Of a stretch of DNA of 64,000 bases, positions 9,129 to 18,266 are shown piece after piece. A model generated the notes under the pieces. The model made no database searches and was not told the origin of the DNA. It worked only from the letters and a program-made list of their open reading frames with translations. The stretch spans positions 124,001 through 188,000 of the forward strand of contig NZ_JAGGML010000001.1 in the NCBI RefSeq assembly GCF_017875275.1, given 5' to 3'. Numbering within the stretch: position 1 is the first letter of the stretch; each line of letters starts with the position of its first letter. The DNA is from Xanthobacter flavus (lineage in GTDB: Bacteria > Pseudomonadota > Alphaproteobacteria > Rhizobiales > Xanthobacteraceae). The translations under genes and the position numbers were made by a program.

Positions 9129-9977
9129 TCACTCCGCCACGTATTCGGAGCCGTCGTGCGCCACCAGCACGAGAGCGCTGTTCTGCAGCAGCTTCGCGCC
9201 GTGGAACACGGAGGCCCGGAAGAAGTAGAAGTCGTCTTCCTCGTTGTAGCCGGCGGCCGTGCTCATCCCGGCCGTGTCGATGGCATGGCCGAGGGCGTTC
9301 TTGTGGTACATGAAGCAGGTCTCGTTGGCCGTGCCCACGCCCGGAAGGCGGTTGTGCACGATCCACTTCAGGCCCGCGTACATGTAGCGGTTGCCCTCCT
9401 GCGGGGAGGCCCCGCCGGCGGTGAGCGGGGTGGCGCCCCGATAGAGGGACGACGCGAACTCCGGCACCTGGAGCATGTAGGCTTCATAGGCCGGAGAGAT
9501 GACGAAGTGGATGTTGCCATCCAGATCGATCTTGTTGTTCAGCAGGATGGTGCGCGCCCGCAGGGTGTTGCTGAGGCTCGCCTTCTTGGCGGCGCCCGTG
9601 TCCTGCGTGCCCTGCTGGAGTTCGGCGATGATGACGTCGTCGATCTCGCGATTGATGACGCCCACCGACTCCACCTGCTGGAGCTGGCGCATGTCGGCCT
9701 GGGCGGTGAAGAAGTTGAAGCGGGTCTGCTCCACCTTGTCGTGGGCCTCGACCAGCGGAGCGGTGATCTGCTGGACGTTGTTCTTGCGGGCGGGAATGCG
9801 ACCGTTCATGCCGCGCGTGGTCGCCGAGGCGCCGCCGGAGCCGCCCAGGGGGAACACCACCTGGTTGCCGGCGATCATGCCCTCGGTGATGCAGGTGTCG
9901 CGCAGCAGCGCATTGCGCTGTTCGAACACCTTCACCCACTCGCGGCGGTAAACGGTCATGGGAGCCGTATCGGCCAT
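9129..9977 (-). CDS. Major capsid protein
   Basis: 282 residues with the layout of HK97-fold capsid proteins of the phage-capsid-2 type: an N-terminal arm (YRREWVKVFEQRNALLRD), a beta-rich E-loop-like region with ASATTRGMNGR, a long spine helix near VEAHDKVEQTRFNFF, and a C-terminal P/A-domain including VISPAYEAYMLQVPEF. It follows the scaffold gene in the usual podoviral order portal, scaffold, capsid. Length is short for an HK97 fold but usual for this subgroup. Confidence 0.85.
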   Translation of the reverse strand: MADTAPMTVYRREWVKVFEQRNALLRDTCITEGMIAGNQVVFPLGGSGGASATTRGMNGRIPARKNNVQQITAPLVEAHDKVEQTRFNFFTAQADMRQLQQVESVGVINREIDDVIIAELQQGTQDTGAAKKASLSNTLRARTILLNNKIDLDGNIHFVISPAYEAYMLQVPEFASSLYRGATPLTAGGASPQEGNRYMYAGLKWIVHNRLPGVGTANETCFMYHKNALGHAIDTAGMSTAAGYNEEDDFYFFRASVFHGAKLLQNSALVLVAHDGSEYVAE

Positions 9978-10123
9978 GACTGTTCTCCAGATCTGACGAT
10001 GTAGGGGGTCAGCCGCTCGATGCGGGGTGGCCGGCTGTCGCCGCTGCCGCTCTTGTGCGGGTGTTCCGTCTCAGGCGGCCGGCAATGCCGGGGTGGCCCC
10101 GATCAGGAACGAAAAGCGAACTC

Positions 10124-10152
10124 TATGTAACGAATATTGATAATTCAGGCAA
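10124..10152 (-). promoter_or_regulatory. Possible promoter before the major capsid gene
   Basis: In the 194-bp gap between scaffold and capsid genes the minus strand reads TTGCCT, 17 nt, TACATA. The matches to -35 (4 of 6) and -10 (3 of 6) are modest, but this is an AT-rich patch in otherwise GC-rich DNA. It would give the capsid genes their own transcript, bounded by the terminator at 8805-8838. Confidence 0.3.
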
Positions 10153-10171
10153 GACTCATCACGAACGACCA

Positions 10172-11134
10172 TCACGCAACCTTCTGGCCGCGCGCCTCCA
10201 TGTAGGAGAGGAGGCGGGAATACTCCTCCTGGATGGCGGGCGAGCGGTACTTCGACCAGTCCTTGGTGCGCAGGTCCTCGATTTCCTTGATGCGCTCGGC
10301 GGCGCTGGCCGGGGTGACGGAGCCGTCTCCGGCATATTCGCGGATGGAGGGGTTCGCGTTGACCCCGACGTTCACCAGGAAGCGCAAGACGTCAGGGTTG
10401 TTGCCGAGCTTCTTCCCGTCGGCGCCGCGCGCGCCCATGATGGCGCCGAAGAGCTCCTCGTTGCCTTCAAAGATGGCCTGCACCGTCTGGATGTTGCGGC
10501 CGAACTCGTGGCCCCAGTCCTTGCGCAGCAGCTCGGCGCCGTCGCTCTGGTCCTTATCATCCTGCACCAGGCGTGCCTCGGCGGCCTTCTGCTGGGCCGC
10601 GAGATACCAGTTCACCTGCCCCTTAACGAGATTTGGCGGGATGTGGTTGGCGTGGGCGAACGCCCGGTATTCCTCCAGCGTCGCCTTGGTCGCCTCGTCC
10701 GGGGTGAAGCCCACCGGAAACTGGATGTCATAGCCGTCCGGCTTCTCCGGGATCCCGTTGGCCTTGCGATAGTCGGCGATCTGCTCCGGGGTGGGGTTCT
10801 CCGGCAGCTTCTTGACCGTCTTCAGCTCGCCGGACGCGAGCTTGTCCACCAGCTCCTTGTGCGCCTTCACGAAGGCCTTGCCGTCGGAATAGCGGTCCAG
10901 GACCTTGGAGGTGGCATCGTCCCCGCCCGCCCAGTCCGAGCGCAGGGTGGCCCAGTCGGCGGCGGGCGCGCTCTTGCCGGCATCCTGCTGCCCCTGTGGC
11001 GCGCCGCCCTCGCCGATGGTCTTCCCGGCGGGCTTGGCGCCATCCTGCTGCTGGGCCGCGGCCTGCTGCTGCGCGGCGGCGGCCTGCGCATCGTTGCCCT
11101 GCTGCTGTGCAGGGGCCTGCTGCTGATCGCTCAT
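10172..11134 (-). CDS. Capsid scaffolding protein
   Basis: 320 residues. The first 45 residues are almost entirely Gln and Ala (low complexity), then a charged helical body (VLDRYSDGKAFVKAHKELVDK, ATLEEYRAFAHANHIP, VQAIFEGNEELFGAIMG) and a C-terminal basic helix. This is the standard composition of podoviral scaffolds that guide procapsid assembly. The start codon overlaps the preceding stop (ATGA), and the gene lies between portal and capsid. Confidence 0.85.
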   Translation of the reverse strand: MSDQQQAPAQQQGNDAQAAAAQQQAAAQQQDGAKPAGKTIGEGGAPQGQQDAGKSAPAADWATLRSDWAGGDDATSKVLDRYSDGKAFVKAHKELVDKLASGELKTVKKLPENPTPEQIADYRKANGIPEKPDGYDIQFPVGFTPDEATKATLEEYRAFAHANHIPPNLVKGQVNWYLAAQQKAAEARLVQDDKDQSDGAELLRKDWGHEFGRNIQTVQAIFEGNEELFGAIMGARGADGKKLGNNPDVLRFLVNVGVNANPSIREYAGDGSVTPASAAERIKEIEDLRTKDWSKYRSPAIQEEYSRLLSYMEARGQKVA

Positions 11135-11487
11135 TTCGGTTCCTTTGTGGCGGGCCTCGTCTCCAGCACGAGGCGGGTGTTGAGCATTCGGACGATCTGC
11201 TGGCCGGCGAAGGTCCGCCCCTGGGCGAAGGCCATGCCGAGGCCCGTTGGATCGTCAGGCCAGCGGAAGGATAGGTCATAGGTCCGGCAGGCCTTGTGGA
11301 TGATCCAGTCGAGGGCAAGCTGCTGCTGCTCCGGGCTCGCCGCGCCAGCAGCCAGCGCCTGGACGGCGGCGTGCTCGGCGACGGAGAACGCGGCCGGAAG
11401 GTGCGGAGCATCGGCGCGCAGGGTGAAGGGCTTGGCCTTCGGAGCGACGACGCGCTCCCCAGCGGGATCAGGGGTCGGCTTCTTCAT
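11131..11487 (-). CDS. Bbp19-like small phage protein
   Basis: 118 residues. The C-terminal half (ALDWIIHKACRTYDLSF, then FAQGRTFAGQQIVRMLN) has the pattern of the short Bbp19-type proteins found next to portal and scaffold genes in podoviruses: an aromatic-rich helix followed by a GR-x-x-G helix. The first half is a Pro/Ala-rich extension. It overlaps both the portal stop and the scaffold start by ATGA. Molecular role not known. Confidence 0.65.
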   Translation of the reverse strand: MKKPTPDPAGERVVAPKAKPFTLRADAPHLPAAFSVAEHAAVQALAAGAASPEQQQLALDWIIHKACRTYDLSFRWPDDPTGLGMAFAQGRTFAGQQIVRMLNTRLVLETRPATKEPK

Positions 11488-13220
11488 GCTGCGGCTCCGC
11501 CGAGGCCCTGAAGCAGGCTCGGAATGTTGATGCCGGCAGCGGCGGCGTCCTTCGCGGCACCGGCGACCGCGCCGGCGGCCTCACCGCCCTGCTGCACCTG
11601 TTGCATGGCCGCTTCGGCCTGCTGCTGCTTCGCCTGGGCTTCACGCTCCTGCTGCACCTGGTCCTCGGGCTTGATCCAGCCGGACGGCCAGCCGAGGCCG
11701 CGCAGGGATTCCCGGGTGGCTTTGTTGAGGTCCACGTTCTGCGGAACGGTCGGGTCGAACGCCGCGGCGCCCTGCATGAGCTGGAGGCCGGTGCCGAGCT
11801 GCTGGGCCTTCACCTCTTCTGCCGCCTGCCGCAGCGGGGACTTGTACGTGAAGGCCAGTTCCCGCCCGCGCAGGACCGCGGGGATTTCCTCGCGCGGCCC
11901 GAAGAGATCGGTCTGGAAGCCGATGGCGATGGACTTCTCCAGCACCCGCCCGTTGTACTCGGTCTCCAGCGGGCCGAAGAGCGGGGTCGCAGCGCGCGCG
12001 AACTCCTCCATCCGCTTCTGCACCTCGAAGGCCGTCATGTCCTTGAACTCGGGCAGCGTCAGCTTGTTGAGGTAGAAGAGGTCCTTCATCATCGCCATGT
12101 GGCGGTCGTAGAACTCCTTGGCCGGCTCGAACGCCTGGGTCTCGAACAACGCCTCCACCACCTTGCCGGTCCGGTCGTCATAGTCCGGGTCCACATAGGT
12201 GACGCCTCCGGCATAGACGTTGACCCCGCCCCTCAGCTTCTCCCCGCGAGCGATCAGCGGCGGGTCCACTCCCTTCTCCGCCGATTCCAGCATGGAGAGC
12301 GTCATGCGCTGGAGAAGCCGGGCGTCGGGCAGGCCGATGATGGTCGGCGGCGCGAAGGCGTAGGGGGACAACGTCGAGAGCCGCCAGCGCACGATCACAT
12401 AGGGATTGATGCGCAGCGGGGTCTCCCGCATGACGTGCTCGTGGGCCTTGTCCACGACGATCTGCATGAAGGGGAACGCCTCGCGCCGCCTCGCCTTCGC
12501 GTTCTCGCTCTCCCCGGTATAGGCGTAGTCCCACACCTCCACCGGCACCACGACGGAGAAGCACGGCACGTCGCCGTAGGGGTTCTTCTCCATCATCTCC
12601 ACCACCTTGTCGCAGACGTGCTGCCGGCCGAACTCCTGCAAGAGGCCGCGCGCCGTGCCCTTGAAGCGGCGCGCCACCGTGTCCACCTCGCGCAGGGCGT
12701 TCTCCGCCCAGGCCACATCCCTGAGGTGCCAGTTCTGGAGCAGGAAGCCGATGCCCGCCGGATGGCGCTCCACCGTGAGCACTGCGTTGCCGAACGCCAC
12801 GAAGTCATGGTCCGCCGCCGTGGTGGCGCGCATGAACAGCGCCTTGGGATCCTCCAGCGCCCGCCAGAGCCTCAGGCCGCTGCGCTCCAGCCACGGCGCG
12901 GCGGAGTCGTGCTGATCGATCTCCTCCCGGCCGGAGGACATGCCGAACCACTTCTGGCCCGGCGGGCGGAGCATCGCCTGGATGGACGAGGCCAGCTCCT
13001 CCCGCAGCTTCACCGGATAGGAGGTCATGAGGTGGTCGGCGAACTCGGCGCCCGGCGTGCGCTGGAGCGTGAACTCCGCGCGCTCCGGATAGAACTGGTC
13101 CGCGATCTGCTGCCACAGGCTCTCCATGGTGGCGCGGTTCGAGAACAGCCGGTCTCCAAGCTCGATCACCACCTTCGCCTTATCCGAGGGGGTGCGTTCG
13201 TCCTTCCAGCGCTGCCTCAT
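11484..13220 (-). CDS. Portal protein (head-tail connector)
   Basis: 578 residues, the usual size for T7-type portals. Recognisable segments are SLWQQIADQFYPERAEF near the N-terminus, LREELASSIQAMLRPPGQKWF, LTVERHPAGIGFLLQNWHLRDVAW and the long helix leading to FYDRHMAMMKDLFYLNKL. The C-terminus is a Gln/Ala coiled-coil barrel region ending in a Gly/Ala tail. It forms the dodecameric DNA channel and terminase docking site. ATG 13220 overlaps the tail-protein stop (ATGA), and the longer open frame upstream is the shadow of that gene. Confidence 0.9.
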   Translation of the reverse strand: MRQRWKDERTPSDKAKVVIELGDRLFSNRATMESLWQQIADQFYPERAEFTLQRTPGAEFADHLMTSYPVKLREELASSIQAMLRPPGQKWFGMSSGREEIDQHDSAAPWLERSGLRLWRALEDPKALFMRATTAADHDFVAFGNAVLTVERHPAGIGFLLQNWHLRDVAWAENALREVDTVARRFKGTARGLLQEFGRQHVCDKVVEMMEKNPYGDVPCFSVVVPVEVWDYAYTGESENAKARRREAFPFMQIVVDKAHEHVMRETPLRINPYVIVRWRLSTLSPYAFAPPTIIGLPDARLLQRMTLSMLESAEKGVDPPLIARGEKLRGGVNVYAGGVTYVDPDYDDRTGKVVEALFETQAFEPAKEFYDRHMAMMKDLFYLNKLTLPEFKDMTAFEVQKRMEEFARAATPLFGPLETEYNGRVLEKSIAIGFQTDLFGPREEIPAVLRGRELAFTYKSPLRQAAEEVKAQQLGTGLQLMQGAAAFDPTVPQNVDLNKATRESLRGLGWPSGWIKPEDQVQQEREAQAKQQQAEAAMQQVQQGGEAAGAVAGAAKDAAAAGINIPSLLQGLGGAAA

Positions 13221-16200
13221 GCCGGCACCTCGATCACGGAATAGGTGGAGGGGCCGAGCACGCCGCCGGCGCGCCGCATCACGTAGACTGCGACATAGCC
13301 GGCGAGCTGGCCGTAAGCCGCCTGCTGCGCGGCCTCGGAGAAGGTGAAGGCCGGGCCGGTGACCTCCGTGTAGGAGAGGCGCGCCCCGGTGGTGACGGAG
13401 ATGTTGATGACCGCAAAGCCCTCGCCGGCGCCGCCGTCCCAGCTCACCGTGATGTCGTCGTTCGCCTCGCGCGTGGCACCGACGCCCGTCGGCGGCCCCA
13501 TCACCGTCCAGGCGGGCGCCGAACCGGCGCGGTCCAGCATTTCCGCCACAGCCTCCGCCAGCTCGGCGGCCGTCGTCTGGTAGACCGGCGCGAGATAGTG
13601 GATGCGGCCGGGACCCGGCATCTCCACCACGTAATTGTGCCAGTCCTCGGCGCCGGGCACCCAGGACCCAATCCGGATGTTCGCGTCCGCCGCGGCGACG
13701 GCAAGCTGGACGTCGCGATAGGCCTTGTAGGTGGCCCCGATCGGCTCCGGCGGCGGTTCCCCTGCCCCGTAGAAGGCGCGGCCGAGCGTCTGGGTCCAGA
13801 TCGGCAGCGCTGCGTTCCCCAGCCCCGCCCTGAGGTCCGTGAAGATCCGCTCCATGGCGGTGCGGAAGCGCGTTGCATCCGAATGGCGGGTGGTCTCGAA
13901 CTCGGAGGTGGCGGAGGCGTCGTTCTCGCCCTGCGCCCAGATGATGGCGGAGACGGGCACCCCGAGCCCCGTGCCGATGGCAATCGCCTGCGACAGGCGC
14001 GGCCCGCTGATGCCCGCGTCGAGGTCCCACCAATAATTGGTCCCGGACGACGGATTGTCGTCGGCCCAGCGATCCGCCGCGGAGGAGCCCCAGGCGGCCT
14101 GCACCGGGATCACCTCCACGTTGCTCAGGCCCAGCGCTGCGGCGAGTGCCCGCCGGAATGCCGCCGCCGAGCCCTGCGCCAGCGTCGCGCCCGAGAGCGT
14201 GGTGAAGTGGCCGAGGGCGTTCGACTGCCCGCAGAACATAACCGCCCGCTTCACGATGGCGGCGTTGTTGACGGGCACGGCTCCCGAAAGGGCCGCCGCC
14301 GCCTCGCCGTCGGTGGCAACCCGCCACACCAGGAAGGTGGGGGCGAAGCCGAAGTCGTCGGCGGAGAGCTCAACCGGATAATCGAACCGCACCCGCCCCT
14401 CGACCACCGTCGGGGTGTCGATCTCCACCGTGCGCACCGCCGCGCGCGTGGAGGGGTCGTAGATCGTGAGGGTGTAGCTCACCTCCCCGGGGTCCTCGCC
14501 ATTCGGGCTCCAGGAGAAGCGCACGTCGCCGAAGCTGTTGCCCACCATCTGGAGGTCCGCCGGCGGCTTGCGGACATCGTCGAAGTCGCCGGGATCCTCA
14601 TAGGGCGGGACGGGATTGCCGCCCGTGCCCGGCGCCGGAATGAATGAGAAGCCGCCCGAACGGATCGGCCCGCCCTCATAATCGGCGCATCCGCAGGAGC
14701 AGGCCTCGGTCTCGGCGGATGCCTGCCACACGAAGCCGTCCCGCCACACCTGCGGCCGGGCCCACACATAGGTCTCGGCCACGCCCCACTGGAATCCGTC
14801 GTTCAGCGCCTGGTCGATGCGGGGCCAGATCGTGTCGGCGGTGTCGGGCAGGAGGTTGAAGCCGCCGAAGAAGTGGAGGCGGTCGAGGCTGTAGCCGAGC
14901 TTGCCGATCCCGGCGGCCAGCGTGCCGGAATGGAGCGTCCACTCCCCGGTGATGATCCAGTCGTAATCCTCGAGCTGGACGATGTCCCAGGCCGGCGAGC
15001 GCCACGCCCGATAGGGGAAGTTCAGCACCTCGAGGATCGGCGCAGCCGGGTTCAGCACCTGCGGAGTGAAGATCAGGATCAGGCTCGTGGCGTCGGGATG
15101 CGCAGCCTTCACGTGGTCCCGCAGGTAGAGCGTCGAGGCGCCGAGCTTGTCCCGGAGCCATGAGAGATAGGGCCCGTGCGGGCCGACCGGATCGAAAGAC
15201 GACTGGAGGAAGGGTGTCGGCACCGCGAACCCGGTCTCGGTGGTGAAGAGCGCTCGCGTGCCCGCGTCGTAGATGCACGGCGAGCCGTCGGTATAGGTCC
15301 CGTCCCACCACCAGGGCTCGCCCACCTGGAAGAACAGCGGGGCGCCCATGGCCTTCAGCGTGTCCATGCACCAGCCGAAGATGGCGCTGAGATAGTCGAG
15401 GCCCGCAGTGTTCGTGGGCGCGATCAGCGTCGAGGGCGGTTCCCAGCCGGTCTGGGCCGGGGCATCGTTCCATGCCCGCTGCATCCAGGCCGAGGGGCAC
15501 ACGCTCTTGAGGATCTCATAGGAGAGCGAGACCACGATGCGAAAGCCCGTGCCGGCGAGCCGCATGAACAGATCGGTGAGCCACGTCCGGGTAGGCGCGT
15601 TGAGCACGGGCTTGCCCGGATCGACGATGAAACGCCCCTCCCCCGCGTCCCAAGTCACCTGGTGCATGTGGGTGATGCCCAGATAGAGCACATACCAGCC
15701 GCGGTATCCGAGGCGCCGCACGCCATCCACGATCCGCTGCGGCGTCAGGTGATAGGCATCGTCCAGACCATCGGCGATGCGGAGGCTATGGGCGGCCTGG
15801 GGCGCGGTGCACACGCTGAGGCTGGTCCGGGAGCCGGTGCAAAAGATGTTGTAGAGCTCCAGCGTCGCCTCCACCTCCTCAATGGGGAGCCGCGCCGTAT
15901 TGTCCTCCAGCGGCACATAGGCCGGCGGGATGACGCCGATGAAGAACCGCTTGATGTTGTGCCAGGGGATCGTCACCGCCTCGGCGGGCAGATTGAAGCC
16001 GCCCTCGACGCTGGAGAAGTCGAGGAGCACGCGCCCGTTCAGCGGCGTGCCGGCGATCCGGTAATTCTCCAGGCGGACGTAATAGGGCGTCTCCGCCTCG
16101 TTGTTCTCGATGGCGGTGAGGACCAGCCCGCGGTCGTGGTCGAGCGGCAGGAGGTTCTTCAGCCGGAAATCGAACCTGAGGACGCAGCCGCGATAGTCGG

Positions 16201-16429
16201 TGTCGGTGGCGTAGCGATAGAGCTGGTGGCTCTCCGCATCCACGCTGTGCCAGATCAGCCCCACCAGGTCCTTGTCGGTCCTGAAGGTGCAGGACAGATT
16301 CAGCGCCCGGTCGCCGGCGGTCACCAGCGAGGCAGCGCACTGGATGTTGAAGTCGATCTGCCAATAGGCCGGGTCGAAGCGCAGGATGCTGCCGTCCTGC
16401 GGTCCCGGTGCCTTGGCGAGCAGGCTCAT
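13217..16429 (-). CDS. Large tail protein: TIM-barrel-like region, SGNH/SASA esterase domain, fibronectin-III-like end
   Basis: 1,070 residues. Residues about 1-220 are beta-rich. Residues 225-560 look like a glycosidase-type TIM barrel, as in gene-transfer-agent tail proteins (YLGITHMHQ, EPWWWDG, DWIITGEW). Residues 610-720 look like a fibronectin-III fold. Residues 727-965 form an SGNH/sialate-O-acetylesterase domain with block I GQSN (Ser736), block III WAQGEND (831-837) and a candidate His944. A second FnIII-like domain ends the protein. The likely role is host-surface binding and deacetylation of a polysaccharide receptor. It lies between terminase and portal, unlike the T7 fibre gene. 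Its start overlaps nothing essential, and its end overlaps the portal gene by ATGA. Confidence 0.75.
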   Translation of the reverse strand: MSLLAKAPGPQDGSILRFDPAYWQIDFNIQCAASLVTAGDRALNLSCTFRTDKDLVGLIWHSVDAESHQLYRYATDTDYRGCVLRFDFRLKNLLPLDHDRGLVLTAIENNEAETPYYVRLENYRIAGTPLNGRVLLDFSSVEGGFNLPAEAVTIPWHNIKRFFIGVIPPAYVPLEDNTARLPIEEVEATLELYNIFCTGSRTSLSVCTAPQAAHSLRIADGLDDAYHLTPQRIVDGVRRLGYRGWYVLYLGITHMHQVTWDAGEGRFIVDPGKPVLNAPTRTWLTDLFMRLAGTGFRIVVSLSYEILKSVCPSAWMQRAWNDAPAQTGWEPPSTLIAPTNTAGLDYLSAIFGWCMDTLKAMGAPLFFQVGEPWWWDGTYTDGSPCIYDAGTRALFTTETGFAVPTPFLQSSFDPVGPHGPYLSWLRDKLGASTLYLRDHVKAAHPDATSLILIFTPQVLNPAAPILEVLNFPYRAWRSPAWDIVQLEDYDWIITGEWTLHSGTLAAGIGKLGYSLDRLHFFGGFNLLPDTADTIWPRIDQALNDGFQWGVAETYVWARPQVWRDGFVWQASAETEACSCGCADYEGGPIRSGGFSFIPAPGTGGNPVPPYEDPGDFDDVRKPPADLQMVGNSFGDVRFSWSPNGEDPGEVSYTLTIYDPSTRAAVRTVEIDTPTVVEGRVRFDYPVELSADDFGFAPTFLVWRVATDGEAAAALSGAVPVNNAAIVKRAVMFCGQSNALGHFTTLSGATLAQGSAAAFRRALAAALGLSNVEVIPVQAAWGSSAADRWADDNPSSGTNYWWDLDAGISGPRLSQAIAIGTGLGVPVSAIIWAQGENDASATSEFETTRHSDATRFRTAMERIFTDLRAGLGNAALPIWTQTLGRAFYGAGEPPPEPIGATYKAYRDVQLAVAAADANIRIGSWVPGAEDWHNYVVEMPGPGRIHYLAPVYQTTAAELAEAVAEMLDRAGSAPAWTVMGPPTGVGATREANDDITVSWDGGAGEGFAVINISVTTGARLSYTEVTGPAFTFSEAAQQAAYGQLAGYVAVYVMRRAGGVLGPSTYSVIEVPA

Positions 16430-16647
16430 TAGGAGGTGCCCGAAGCCTTGGTGGCGGTGTAGGGCCCAGTGCCCGGCTGGGCGATCGTGCCCTGCGAGAG
16501 CGTCTTCGACCGGCGCGAGGACGAGGTGGCGAGGGTGTCCTGCACCCGGCGCCGGCGCGCCTCCACGATAGAGGGATCCTCGCTGTCCGGCATGCGCTGG
16601 GGCGGCGGCGGATCGGGCACCTTGGTGTCAAAGCAGAAGCGGGCCAT
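16429..16647 (-). CDS. Short proline-rich phage protein
   Basis: 72 residues, beginning MARFCFDTKVPDPPPPQ and continuing with a basic helix (VEARRRRVQDTLATSS) and a Ser/Thr/Gly tail. Short proteins with a Pro-rich head and an Arg-rich helix are common beside terminase, portal or internal virion genes in podoviruses, and their role is unknown. The start overlaps the terminase stop as TGATG, and the end touches the start of the tail gene. Confidence 0.6.
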   Translation of the reverse strand: MARFCFDTKVPDPPPPQRMPDSEDPSIVEARRRRVQDTLATSSSRRSKTLSQGTIAQPGTGPYTATKASGTS

Positions 16648-18266
16648 CAGCCGTGTTTCCTCTTGATGTGGGCATAGCCCCGGTTGGCGGTGGTCTCCTG
16701 ACCGCGGGGCGTGATGCCCCATTCGCGGTTGCGGGCGGCGACGGCCTCGGCGGAGGCGCGCTCGCCCTCGGACCAGGCCATGACGACGGCGTCGCCCTTG
16801 TCCGGCGAGCGGCCGATGCGCTCCTTGATGTCTTCCTTCGGCTCGACCTTGATGCCGGAGCGGGTGAGCTCGAAGCGGGCGGCGCATAGGTCGACCCTCA
16901 GCTCATCGTCCGGCGGCAGCACCACGTGGGAGCCGCCGGGCTGGGCGGGATCGAGCGCCTCGCGCAGCCGCCAGATGGCCTCGGCGCGCTTGTTGAAAAA
17001 GGCGAGGTTGGCGGCGTCCTTGGTGCGCGCGGTGCTGGGGGCCGCGCCGTTGAAGCCCACGACGGTGAAGCCGTTGCTCTTGAGCATGTTGGTTGGCAGG
17101 CCGCCGTAGCCGCCGCCCATGTCCATCACGACGGGGCAGCGGTCGCGCATCACGGCCGCCACCTCGCGCACCACCGCCGAGGCGTCGTCCACTCGGATGC
17201 CCTTCACCTCCACCAGCGGCTGGTAATAGCCGCCATACCGGGGCGAGAGGATGCAGCGATCACGCCCGCCGCCGTTGGGATCACAGGCGATCACCGTCAT
17301 GGGGATCAGCCCGAACGGGGTCTCCGCCGTCCACCGCTGCTGCGCCTCCATGACCCAGCGCGTGGGGATCACCTGGTTCTCGTCGTCCTTCAGGGAGACG
17401 TCGAACCGGCCTTCAAGATAGGCGGAGCGGTAGGGCTCCGGCATGGCGGCGAGCGTGTTCTGATAGCCCGCGTCGATCATGTCCGGGTTGTCGGCCACCC
17501 CGGAGCGGATGAAGGTTCGCGAGCGCGCCAACACCGGCTCGCCCGTCGCGGGGTTGATGACCGGCTGTCCCGTATTCGGGTGGTAGACCGGCCCCGGCCC
17601 CCACACCTCCGTGTCCTCGCCGTCGATGATGGCGTACCAGCGCAGCTCGCCGGGCTTGGCGGGCCGAGGGTGGCGCGGATCGAGCCACGGCCCCCACCGG
17701 CGGATGATCCAGTAGCCCTCCACGGTGGTGGGCGGATTGCCTGCGGAGACGACGCGGCAGCGCTGACCCACCTTGGAGGTGCGGTTCCAGCCGGTCACGA
17801 AGGTGTACTGGCTCTCCGTGAAGTCGGGCAGCTCATCGAAGCCGATCAGGTCGAAGGGCCGGCCCTTGAATGCCTGCTTGTCCTCCTCGCGCGCCATGGC
17901 CGCGAACTGCACGATGCGCTCGGGCAGGCGGAAGATGGGCGGCGGGGAGCGGTTGAGGCCGTTGGTGTGGCCGACGATCTGGCCGGAGCGGTCCACGAGG
18001 GCGCCCAGGTCCGTGTACTGGCGGCGGTAGATGATGGACCGCTCGTGCTGCGTCAGCGCGAGGCCCAGCAGGAGGTCGCTCTTTCCGCCGCCGGCGGCAC
18101 CGCCGTAGAACAGTTCGTCCGCAGGGCTGTTCTGGGCGGCGAGCTGGGGCCCGAAGTTTGGCACCCACAGGTCCGGCACCGCGGCGCGCACCTGCGCCTT
18201 CAGGCGGGCGAGCTCTTCGGGCGGGAGCCCATCGAGCATGTGCCGCACCTCGGCGAGATCAGGCAC
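16647..18266 (-). CDS. Terminase large subunit
   Basis: 539 residues. The ATPase carries Walker A GGAAGGGKS (55-63) and Walker B FDLIGFDE (138-145), followed by a coupling motif near VSAGNPPTT. The C-terminal nuclease half shows acidic sites in VIACDPNGGG, VVMDMGGG and KGDAVVMAW. It powers genome packaging into the procapsid. The first 30 residues form a small helical extension. The start overlaps the preceding proteasome-like gene by 8 nt. Confidence 0.92.
   Translation of the reverse strand: MPDLAEVRHMLDGLPPEELARLKAQVRAAVPDLWVPNFGPQLAAQNSPADELFYGGAAGGGKSDLLLGLALTQHERSIIYRRQYTDLGALVDRSGQIVGHTNGLNRSPPPIFRLPERIVQFAAMAREEDKQAFKGRPFDLIGFDELPDFTESQYTFVTGWNRTSKVGQRCRVVSAGNPPTTVEGYWIIRRWGPWLDPRHPRPAKPGELRWYAIIDGEDTEVWGPGPVYHPNTGQPVINPATGEPVLARSRTFIRSGVADNPDMIDAGYQNTLAAMPEPYRSAYLEGRFDVSLKDDENQVIPTRWVMEAQQRWTAETPFGLIPMTVIACDPNGGGRDRCILSPRYGGYYQPLVEVKGIRVDDASAVVREVAAVMRDRCPVVMDMGGGYGGLPTNMLKSNGFTVVGFNGAAPSTARTKDAANLAFFNKRAEAIWRLREALDPAQPGGSHVVLPPDDELRVDLCAARFELTRSGIKVEPKEDIKERIGRSPDKGDAVVMAWSEGERASAEAVAARNREWGITPRGQETTANRGYAHIKRKHG

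Noticed and set aside
12178-13116. Small minus-strand frames inside the portal gene and similar frames inside other structural genes
   Set aside because: They are +1/+2 frame shadows of the real genes with no ribosome site and no recognisable protein.
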